Of a stretch of DNA of 12,377 nucleotides, positions 1 through 5,990 are shown one piece after another. How positions within the stretch are numbered: the stretch's first letter is position 1; the number at the start of each line of letters is the position of its first letter. The DNA comes from Propionibacterium sp. (GTDB lineage Bacteria > Actinomycetota > Actinomycetes > Propionibacteriales > Propionibacteriaceae). The translations under genes and the position numbers were made by a program. Below the pieces are notes generated by a model. The model was given only the letters and a program-made list of their open reading frames with translations. It did not search any database and was not told the DNA's origin. The stretch spans positions 1 through 12,377 of the forward strand of contig JAAYAO010000086.1 in NCBI GenBank assembly GCA_012719335.1, given 5' to 3'.

Positions 1-181
1 GCAGCAGGAAGCCCAGGATGACACGGAGGAAGGCCTGGGTGGCCGGGTCCATGTTGGAGGCCTTGACCCACAGCGGGGTACCCGAGAGGAAGAGGGTGCC
101 GAGGAGCAGCCAGAGGACGGCCTTGCCATGGGTCACCTCCTTGACCGGGACACCTGTCCTCGCGCTGGCCAACTGGTTCAT
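1..181 (-). CDS. EamA/DMT-family membrane transporter, N-terminal part (runs off window)
   Basis: The first 60 codons of a gene continuing past the left edge. Reading from the ATG at 181-179 gives a polar head of about 20 residues, then a hydrophobic first membrane segment (about residues 21-36, VLWLLLGTLFLSGTPLW) and the short motif VKASNMDPATQAFLR. That pattern (small-residue TM1, then a V-K-x-x-x-x-x-P-A-T-x-A-F-x-R turn into TM2) is typical of EamA drug/metabolite exporters of about 300 residues with ten helices. The substrate cannot be told from this fragment. The start is supported by GGAAGGA (191-197, minus strand) nine bases upstream. A stronger, full-consensus ribosome-binding sequence at 133-142 serves only an out-of-frame ATG (see findings). 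The family call rests on about 40 informative residues. Confidence 0.72.
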   Translation of the reverse strand, partial: MNQLASARTGVPVKEVTHGKAVLWLLLGTLFLSGTPLWVKASNMDPATQAFLRVILGFLL

Positions 182-289
182 GAACGTCAATCCTTCCGGG
201 AAGCAAGCGGCGGGCGGGGGCGGTCGGTCGGCGCGGCCGCCGGGGCAACGCACGGCGGGACCCGGGAATCACGCTTCCCCGGAAACAAT

Positions 290-295
290 ACCCTA
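290..295 (-). promoter_or_regulatory. Putative -10 box (TAGGGT) and GC-rich leader of the EamA-type gene
   Basis: On the minus strand TAGGGT lies about 109 bases before the EamA start, predicting a 5' leader of about 100 bases starting near 283. No clear -35 is seen 16-18 bases upstream. The leader (182-283) holds no ORF that looks real, but has inverted repeats: GCTTCCCCGG at 273-282 can pair with CCGGGAA at 262-268, or with CCGGGAAGC at 196-204 just before the Shine-Dalgarno. The rest of the interval up to the transposase stop (296-334) contains the presumed outer end of the IS110 remnant and nothing else I can identify. Confidence 0.4.
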
Positions 296-315
296 GTAAC
301 ACTGGTCGCGACGGG

Positions 316-1027
316 GGTGTCCCTATGTTCTGTGTCAAGCTGCGTCGCGTAGTGGTGGTTGGTAGGTGGTGCCGTGGCGGAGCATGGCGTGTAGGACGTC
401 GACACGGCGGCGGGCCAGGCAGATGAGGGCGGCGTCGTGTTTCTTGCCTTCGGCGCGTTTGCGGTCGTAGTAGGCGCGTGAGGTGGGGTCGTGCAGGGCG
501 GCGAACGCGGCGAGGAAGAACGCGCGTTTGAGGTGCTTGTTGCCCGCGCGGGGCGGGTGTTCGCCGCGGATGGAGGACCCGGAGCGGCGGGTGATGGGGG
601 CTAGGCCGGCGTAGGAGGCCAGGTGCCCGGGGGTGGGGAAGGCGGAGCCGTCACCGACCTCGAGCAGGATCCTGGCGCCGGTCCTGACGCCGATGCCGGG
701 CATCGAGGTCAGGACCTGGGCAAGAGGGTGGTCATCGAGCATCTCCTCCAGGTCCTTGGCGGCTTGGGCCCGGTCGGCCAGCAGCGACCTGAGCATGGCG
801 GCGAGCTTGGGCAGTACTTTTTCTGCGGCTGCGGTGCCGGGCACCACCAGGGTCTGCTGGGCCAGGGCGTCCTTGAGCGCGGTGACCAGGCGCGCGTGGG
901 AGTGGGGCGCGTGCTTGGCGATCGCCCGGTTGAGCTGGGCGGGGCTGGCCTTGGCCAGGGCGGTGGGTCCGCCGTAGCGGATGAGCAGCTCCTGGGCCGC
1001 GGGGTGGGTGATCTTGGGGCCCAGCAC
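316..1027 (-). mobile_element. Remnant of an IS110-family insertion sequence (right part only)
   Basis: This stretch holds the C-terminal coding part of an IS110-type transposase plus a short 3' flank. The element lacks its left end and the N-terminal catalytic domain. IS110 elements normally have no terminal inverted repeats, so the outer border cannot be read directly. I place it near 316 because the bases after the transposase stop resemble the short 3' flanks of actinobacterial IS110 elements; this border is uncertain by 20 bases or more. The inner border is the junction with the methyltransferase fragment near 1020-1027. In the IS110 subgroup the bridge RNA is encoded in the left non-coding end, which is missing, so the remnant should be immobile. 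Confidence 0.75.
335..1027 (-). pseudogene. IS110-family transposase, C-terminal fragment
   Basis: The open frame has 230 codons against roughly 350-420 for an intact IS110 transposase. It contains the Transposase_20 (IS116/IS110/IS902) C-terminal domain: a helix-hairpin-helix-like MPGIGVRTGARILLEVGD (about residues 109-126), then a serine-containing SGSSIRGE stretch and GNKHLKRAFFLAA, with the usual basic Y-x-R-K-R-A-E-G-K-x-H tail region. The N-terminal RuvC-like DEDD domain (DEDD_Tnp_IS110) is absent. The apparent GTG start at 1027 lies at the junction with the methyltransferase gene and is not an ancestral start. No stop or frameshift interrupts the remaining frame, which suggests a fairly recent truncation. 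It reads in a different frame from the methyltransferase, so no in-frame fusion protein forms. Confidence 0.9.
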
Positions 1028-1644
1028 CCGGGGCAGTGGTAGACCTCGCGAGGATGGCGCACAGCCTCCGCGAGGCGGAAACCAGGAAAGAGATCAACGT
1101 CCTCACCGCAGGATGGGCAGGGGCAGGTCTTCACGAGGTGGACGTATTTAACATCCGCCAACTCGGAGCAGATTCCGCACCTAGTGCGGTAAAGATCACC
1201 GATCTGGCCGCGCACGTCGTTCATGACGCGCTCGGCTTCCTGCTCGAAGCGGTTCAGGTCGAGCGGAGAGACCGCCTGACGAACTGTCCAGTACGCCATA
1301 GGGTTCACATCCCCGCCGACCACGCTCAACCCTAACCGCGCGGCCTCAAAGACCGTGGTGCCTCCGCCCATGAAGGGATCAGCGATGATGCCGCGCACAT
1401 CGTGACCGCTGAAGTAGTCGGTAGCCAGGTCCTGCTCGCCGAACTCGGAGAGCAGCAGCGAGCGGAAGACCGAGCCGGGACGACGCGCGAACCACTTGTG
1501 GATCTGAATGATCGGACGGTAAGACTGTTGGACTTGCTTCTCGCGCAGCGCCAGTCGAGCCACGAAGGTCGCGTCATAGCGGTCTTCCAAGCGATCCACG
1601 GGCAGCGCGGTGTTCTCGATGTCCAGGGCAGCCTCGATCGTCAT
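1024..1644 (-). pseudogene. Zinc-ribbon DNA methyltransferase (DUF1156/COG1743-like), N-terminal fragment
   Basis: About 207 native codons, then an abrupt change into out-of-frame IS110 sequence (the frame stays open to 709 by chance). Visible elements are HKWFARRPGS (49-58), typical of the DUF1156-type methylase N-terminus; the SAM-binding motif DPFMGGGTT (89-97); the acidic GGDVNPMAYW strand end (110-119); and a zinc ribbon with Cys pairs at 156/159, 174-179 and 204/207. The catalytic (D/N)PP(Y/F/W) motif normally lies further downstream and is missing, so the product should be inactive. Full-length relatives are several hundred residues longer and often sit in restriction or defence islands. 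The ATG at 1644 follows a putative leaderless -10 box. Family membership is judged from motifs only; an orphan methylase of another subclass is possible. Confidence 0.75.
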
Positions 1645-1650
1645 ACCTGG

Positions 1651-1656
1651 ACCCTA
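1651..1656 (-). promoter_or_regulatory. Putative leaderless -10 box (TAGGGT) of the truncated methyltransferase
   Basis: TAGGGT on the minus strand ends six bases before the ATG at 1644, within the 37-base gap after ychF. This spacing puts the transcription start at or next to the start codon. There is no good -35 and no Shine-Dalgarno at a useful distance. If active, it would also transcribe the IS110 remnant downstream. Confidence 0.45.
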
Positions 1657-1681
1657 GGTGCGACCCCCGACAGCGGACCCA

Positions 1682-2779
1682 TCACTTCTTACCTCCGGAA
1701 CCAGATGGCCCTCCGTGCCGGAACTCCACCACGTCTCCGTCCTTCATGATGTAGTCCTTGCCCTCGAGGCGCATCTTGCCGTGGGCCTTGACTTCCTGTT
1801 CGGAGCCGTATTCGACCAGGTCCTCGAAGCTGACGACCTCGGCCTTGATGAAGCCCTTTTGGAAGTCGGTGTGGATCACCCCGGCGGCTTCGGGGGCGGT
1901 GGCGCCCTTCTTGATGGTCCAGGCGCGGGCTTCCTTGGGGCCGGCGGTCAGGTACGACTGCAGGCCGAGGGTTTCGTACCCGACCCGGGCGAGCAGGTCC
2001 AGGCCCGGCTCCTCGACTCCCATTTCGGCGAGGAACTCGCGGCCCTCCTCCTCGTCCATCTCGACCAGTTCGGATTCGAACTTGGCGTCCAGGAAGATCG
2101 CTTCGGCCGGGGCCACCAGCTCCCGCATCCGGGCCTTCATGTCCTCGTCGGCCAGTTCGTCCTGATCGCAGTTGAACACGTACAGGAAGGGCTTGGCGGT
2201 GAGCAGGAACAGTTCGCGCAGCGGTTCGAGGTCCAGCCCGGCGGCGTAGGCACCCTTGCCGGTGGACAGCACCTCGTAGGCCTCCTGCCAGGCGGCCAGT
2301 TTGGGTTGGGAGTCCTTCTTGATCCGGGCTTCCTTCTCCAGCCGCGGGATCGCCTTCTCCAGGGTTTGCAGGTCGGCGAGGATCAACTCGGTGGTGATCG
2401 TGTCGATGTCGTTGGCGGGGTTGACCTCACCGTCGACGTGGGTGACGTCGGCGTCGTCGAACACCCGGGTCACCTGGCAGATCGCGTCGGCCTCACGGAT
2501 ATTGGCCAGGAAGGCGTTGCCCATCCCCTCACCCTGGCTGGCGCCCTTGACGATGCCGGCGATGTCGACGAAGGACACGGTGGCGGGCAGGATCTTCTGG
2601 GATCCGTAGATCTCGGCAAGTTTCGGCAGCCGGTCGTCCGGCACCCCGACCACGCCGACGTTGGGTTCGATGGTCGCGAACGGATAGTTCGCCGCCAGAA
2701 CGTCGTTGCGGGTCAGCGCGTTGAAGAGGGTGGATTTTCCCGCATTCGGGAGCCCGACAATGCCAATCGTAAGTGCCAC
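1682..2779 (-). CDS. ychF: Redox-regulated ATPase YchF (OLA1/Obg family)
   Basis: A 365-residue protein of the usual YchF length, starting at a GTG. It is a cytoplasmic P-loop NTPase of the Obg group that prefers ATP and associates with ribosomes; it is linked to stress and oxidative responses. Seen in the sequence: P-loop GLPNAGKST (9-17), switch region NYPFATIEPNVG (31-42), G3 DIAGIVKGASQGEGMGN (72-88), a central coiled-coil insertion (about 125-175) and a C-terminal TGS domain (about 278-355, ending KDGDVVEFRHG). The G4 site reads NCDQ (203-206), where YchF proteins usually have NxxE instead of the GTPase NKxD. No Shine-Dalgarno is present; TAAGCT eight bases upstream suggests a leaderless message. 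The flavodoxin-like gene ends 46 bases upstream. Confidence 0.97.
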   Translation of the reverse strand: MALTIGIVGLPNAGKSTLFNALTRNDVLAANYPFATIEPNVGVVGVPDDRLPKLAEIYGSQKILPATVSFVDIAGIVKGASQGEGMGNAFLANIREADAICQVTRVFDDADVTHVDGEVNPANDIDTITTELILADLQTLEKAIPRLEKEARIKKDSQPKLAAWQEAYEVLSTGKGAYAAGLDLEPLRELFLLTAKPFLYVFNCDQDELADEDMKARMRELVAPAEAIFLDAKFESELVEMDEEEGREFLAEMGVEEPGLDLLARVGYETLGLQSYLTAGPKEARAWTIKKGATAPEAAGVIHTDFQKGFIKAEVVSFEDLVEYGSEQEVKAHGKMRLEGKDYIMKDGDVVEFRHGGPSGSGGKK

Positions 2780-2787
2780 GGTGGGCC

Positions 2788-2793
2788 AGCTTA
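2788..2793 (-). promoter_or_regulatory. Putative leaderless -10 box (TAAGCT) of ychF
   Basis: On the minus strand TAAGCT lies eight bases before the GTG of ychF, in the 46-base gap after the flavodoxin-like gene. The start codon lacks any Shine-Dalgarno, fitting transcription from or within two bases of the GTG. It would let ychF be expressed independently of the upstream genes. Confidence 0.45.
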
Positions 2794-2825
2794 GCCGGTC
2801 GGCGCGGGTTCGGGGCGGTCGTGAG

Positions 2826-3332
2826 TCACTTCATCAACAGGGCGGCGAGGGTGCCGCCGAGTTCGCGGGCAGCCGACAGGTGTTCACCGGTCACCTCGCC
2901 GAGGGATTCCACCGCGGTGCCGGCCTTCTTCCACCCCAGCGCCCCGGCGATCGATTCGACCGACCGCACCGCACCCTCGGTGTCGTAGCGGCCGTGCACG
3001 ATCACCCCGTAGGGACGGTTGCGGGTGCCGCCTCCCCCATTGGACGGGTTGCCCTCCTCGTCCAGCGCGCCGCCGATCTTGAGGAAGGTCGAGTCGAAGA
3101 CGTGCTTCAACGCCCCGCTCATGTACCCGAAGTTGGCCGGGGTGATGAACAAATACCCGTGGGCACGTTTGAGGGTCACTTCGTCGACCTTGCCGGTGGC
3201 CCAGGCCAACGCCGACACCGAGTTGACGTCCACCCCTTCGATCGCCGGGTCGTGGGCGCCCGCGAGCGCAGCGTCCACCAGCTTCTTGATGTTGTCGGTG
3301 GCGCAGTGATGAATGACCAACAGAACTGCCAT
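2826..3332 (-). CDS. Flavodoxin-like / NADPH-dependent FMN reductase-type protein
   Basis: A 168-residue cytoplasmic protein with a flavodoxin fold. It begins with the first beta strand MAVLLVIHH, followed by a phosphate-binding-loop equivalent (C10-A-T-D-N) and a helix. The second flavin loop is TPANFGYMSGALKHVFD (64-80), the hallmark of the flavodoxin/WrbA/FMN-reductase superfamily, and VIVHGRYDTEG (110-120) is a third loop near the flavin. The protein probably binds FMN and passes electrons or reduces quinones or other small substrates; the physiological partner is unknown. It is shorter than WrbA and lacks the classic T-x-T-G-x-T loop, so I do not assign WrbA. The ATG has a G-run (GGGGG) only one base upstream, too close for a normal Shine-Dalgarno. 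It lies 79 bases after the M18 aminopeptidase gene. Confidence 0.85.
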   Translation of the reverse strand: MAVLLVIHHCATDNIKKLVDAALAGAHDPAIEGVDVNSVSALAWATGKVDEVTLKRAHGYLFITPANFGYMSGALKHVFDSTFLKIGGALDEEGNPSNGGGGTRNRPYGVIVHGRYDTEGAVRSVESIAGALGWKKAGTAVESLGEVTGEHLSAARELGGTLAALLMK

Positions 3333-3411
3333 GCCCCCAGACTGTCACGGTCGCCCGCTCGAGTGCGAGGCGCGTTCCGCAACGTGGCCGCCCCGAAACA
3401 GCCCCGCCGAG

Positions 3412-4692
3412 TCAGGCCCCTTGCCAGTAGGCCCGCAACGCCAGGGACAACCAGTACGGGTCGTCCACCCCACACATTTCGCGGGCCGAGTGCATCGACA
3501 GCATCGGTGCGCCGACGTCGACGGTGCGGATTCCCAGCCGGGTCGAGGTCAGTGGGCCGATCGTCGACCCACAGGGCATCGCGTTGTTGGACACGAACTC
3601 CTGGCAGGGCACCTCGGCGGCCTGGCAGGCCCGGCGCCACAGCGCCGAACCGACCGCGTCGGTGGCGTACCGCTGGTTCGCGTTGAGCTTCAGCACCGGC
3701 CCGGCGTTCAGCAGCGGCAGATGGTCGGGGTCGTGCCGGTTGGCGTAGTTCGGGTGCAAGCCGTGCGCCCCGTCGGCCGACAGGCAACTGGAGCGGGCGA
3801 ACATCTGCAACACCGCATCGTCGTAGATCCCGTGGGCGGCGGCGATGCGCTGCAGCACGTGGTGCAGGAACGGCCCGGACGCCCCCGAGGTGCTGGCCGA
3901 ACCGACCTCCTCGTGATCGAAGGCCGCCAACACCTGAATGTCCGGCCCCGCCTCGGCGTCGATCAACGCCACCAACGAGGCGTGCACCGACATCAGGTTG
4001 TCCAACCGGCCCGCGGCCATGAACTCCAGGTCGGAGCCGAAGGCGCGGGCGGACTGGGTGTCGTAGGCGAACACGTCGTGACCGGCGATGTCGGCACCGG
4101 AGTCGAGCCCACCGATCTCGGCGAGCAGGTCCAGCACCGACCGGTCGGGGTGCCCGATGCTCCACACCGGCGCCAGATGCTGTTGCGGGTCGAGTTTCAG
4201 CCCTTCGCTGTTCACCGTCCGGTCGAGGTGAATCGCCAACTGGGGTACCCGCATCACCGCGCCGGTGCGCACCAGACGCTCCTCACCGTCCAGGCCGACG
4301 ATCCGGCCGGCCAGGCCGAGTTCCCGGTCCAGCCAGGAGTTGGTGAGCATGCCGCCGTACACCTCGACGCCGACCTGCTGCCACCCCACCGACGACCGGT
4401 CGGGGCGCGGCTTGAGTTTGAAGGCCGGCGAATCGGTGTGCGAGCCGACGATCCGGAAGGCGGTCTCGGCGGTGACCTCGGCCGGGGTGCGCCAAGCGAT
4501 GATCGCCCCGTCCCGAATCAGGAAATGGCCACCGGCGCTGCCGTCCCACACCTCGATTTCGCGCTGTTCGGTGAAGCCGGACGCCCGCAGTTGGTCGGCC
4601 ACCTCCTGCACCGCGTGGTACGAACTGGGCGAGGAAGCAACGAACGCACCGAGGTCACCGGTGTGATCGCGGGCTGAACTGAAAGTGGCCAT
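3412..4692 (-). CDS. apeB: M18-family aminopeptidase (probable aspartyl aminopeptidase)
   Basis: A 426-residue metalloprotease of usual M18 length. It removes N-terminal, mostly acidic, residues from peptides in the cytoplasm using a di-zinc centre. The expected ligands and catalytic residues are all visible: SHTD (His85, with catalytic Asp87), AGRLDN (Asp231), FDHEEVGS (Glu261 base, Glu262 ligand), SADGAHGLHPNY (Asp307) and MHSAREM (His401). SNNAMPCGSTIGP (368-380) is the conserved C-terminal active-site segment. The start ATG is 18 bases after the MFS transporter stop and follows TATCGT by six bases, so it may be both read through from the upstream operon and transcribed as its own leaderless message. 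The enzyme probably recycles peptides; nothing nearby points to a dedicated substrate. The symbol follows common bacterial usage for M18 proteins. Confidence 0.95.
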   Translation of the reverse strand: MATFSSARDHTGDLGAFVASSPSSYHAVQEVADQLRASGFTEQREIEVWDGSAGGHFLIRDGAIIAWRTPAEVTAETAFRIVGSHTDSPAFKLKPRPDRSSVGWQQVGVEVYGGMLTNSWLDRELGLAGRIVGLDGEERLVRTGAVMRVPQLAIHLDRTVNSEGLKLDPQQHLAPVWSIGHPDRSVLDLLAEIGGLDSGADIAGHDVFAYDTQSARAFGSDLEFMAAGRLDNLMSVHASLVALIDAEAGPDIQVLAAFDHEEVGSASTSGASGPFLHHVLQRIAAAHGIYDDAVLQMFARSSCLSADGAHGLHPNYANRHDPDHLPLLNAGPVLKLNANQRYATDAVGSALWRRACQAAEVPCQEFVSNNAMPCGSTIGPLTSTRLGIRTVDVGAPMLSMHSAREMCGVDDPYWLSLALRAYWQGA

Positions 4693-4698
4693 GGACCG

Positions 4699-4704
4699 AC
4701 GATA
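4699..4704 (-). promoter_or_regulatory. Putative leaderless -10 box (TATCGT) of the M18 aminopeptidase gene
   Basis: TATCGT on the minus strand ends six bases before the ATG at 4692 and lies wholly within the 18-base gap after the MFS gene. The start has no Shine-Dalgarno, so a leaderless transcript is the simplest reading. The upstream -35 region would lie inside the MFS coding sequence. Confidence 0.45.
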
Positions 4705-4710
4705 ACGCCC

Positions 4711-5967
4711 TCAGGGGTGGGACGTGACCCCGTGTGGCCGGCGGGGCAGCACCAGCCCGGCCGCGATCGCCGCCACCGCGAACAACGCGGCAATCATCCC
4801 GATCAGGGCACCCCACCCGAATCCCTGGTAGGCCACGCCACCGACGAAGCCGAAGATGCTCGAACCCACGTAATAGGCGACCGTGTACAGGCCGGTCGAC
4901 TGGGCTCGTCCGACCCGCGGATGCGCCCCGGCCCAGCCACTGGCGATCGAGTGGACTGCGAAGAAGGCGCCGGTGAAAATCACCAGCGCGGCGACGATCA
5001 TCCACACCTGGGCGATCAGCATCAGCGCCACGCTGGCCAGGGCGATGCCGTATCCGACCAGCAGCATCCGCTTGCGTCCGTACCGCCCGGCGAGCCGTCC
5101 GGCGGTCGGGGACGCCACCGTGCCGGCCAGGTAGGCCAGGAAGATCAGCGCGGCCAGGCCGACGGGCACCCCGAAGGGATCGTGGATCAGGTAGTGCCCC
5201 AGGTAGTTGTAGACCGCGACGAACCCGCCCATGCTCAGGAACGGTTGCAGGTAGAGGGCCACCAGCACGGGGTCGCGCAGGTGCCGCCGGACATTGCGTG
5301 CGGTGGTGGCGATCGCCGCGGCCAACCGGGCCGAACGATCCGGGACGTAGCCGCGCGCCTGCGGGGTCAGGACGACGAAGCCGAGCGCGCAGATCATCGA
5401 GACGATCAGCACCACCAGATACCCGGTCTGCCACGTCGCGATGTCGGCGACCGGGCCGGTGATGATCCGCCCGGCCAACCCACCCACGGTGTTGCCCGCG
5501 ACGAAGGTGCCCACGGCTGCCGCGGAGTCGCGTGGATGAACCTCCTCGTTGATGAACGCCATCGCCACCGCCGGCACCCCACCCAGGGCAACCCCCTCCA
5601 GCAGGCGGGCGGCCAGCGCCGTTTCGAAGGTCGGCATCACCAACACCACGAAACCGCAGATCGAGGCGGCGACCACCGCGATCGAGATCGCTCGCCGGCG
5701 ACCGAGGCGGTCGGCCACCAACGACCACCCCAGCGTCGACACCGCGAGCCCGAAGGTGCCCATCGACACCATCAACGAGGCGGACGCGATGCCGACCCGA
5801 TAGGAGGCCGCGACCTGGGTGAGGACGGCTTGTGGGGCATACAACTGGGCGAAGGTGGCGATGCCGGCCAGCAACATGGTGATCTGAATCCGGACGTACT
5901 GCGCGCTGCCACGGCGATGCCCCGGCCAGGGATCCGACCCCGCCGGCGGCGTTGTCATGGGTGTCAC
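4711..5967 (-). CDS. MFS transporter (YnfM-like efflux family)
   Basis: A 418-residue integral membrane protein with about twelve hydrophobic segments and a short cytoplasmic head. The TM1 sequence FAQLYAPQAVLTQVAASYRV (39-58) resembles YnfM-type MFS exporters. The MFS loop 2-3 signature is present as LVADRLGRRRAI (83-94) and its second-half counterpart as AGRLAGRYGRKRML (289-302). It should exchange a small solute for protons. The substrate is unknown; the position 23 bases behind ilvA makes an amino-acid-related or toxic metabolite an attractive but unproven guess. The start is ambiguous: the GTG at 5967 has GGAAG four bases upstream (close), while the ATG at 5958 has the same GGAAG thirteen bases upstream (far). 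The true protein may be three residues shorter. Confidence 0.9.
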   Translation of the reverse strand: MTPMTTPPAGSDPWPGHRRGSAQYVRIQITMLLAGIATFAQLYAPQAVLTQVAASYRVGIASASLMVSMGTFGLAVSTLGWSLVADRLGRRRAISIAVVAASICGFVVLVMPTFETALAARLLEGVALGGVPAVAMAFINEEVHPRDSAAAVGTFVAGNTVGGLAGRIITGPVADIATWQTGYLVVLIVSMICALGFVVLTPQARGYVPDRSARLAAAIATTARNVRRHLRDPVLVALYLQPFLSMGGFVAVYNYLGHYLIHDPFGVPVGLAALIFLAYLAGTVASPTAGRLAGRYGRKRMLLVGYGIALASVALMLIAQVWMIVAALVIFTGAFFAVHSIASGWAGAHPRVGRAQSTGLYTVAYYVGSSIFGFVGGVAYQGFGWGALIGMIAALFAVAAIAAGLVLPRRPHGVTSHP

Positions 5968-5990
5968 CGCGCTTCCGCCCGCACCGGGGG

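Noticed and set aside
333..338. TTGACA at the IS110 outer end as the -35 of an outward promoter for the EamA gene
   Set aside because: The only good -10 (TAGGGT, 290-295) is 37 bases away instead of 16-18, and no -10-like hexamer lies at the right distance.
709..1644. A 311-residue protein reading from the methyltransferase into the IS110 region
   Set aside because: Residues after about 207 are Pro/Ser/Arg-rich out-of-frame translation of the transposase, so this is a chance open frame and not a true fusion protein.
3333..3411. A leaderless -10 box before the flavodoxin-like gene
   Set aside because: The nearest candidates (GACAGT, CAGTCT) lack the T-A of the TANNNT pattern seen at the other starts.
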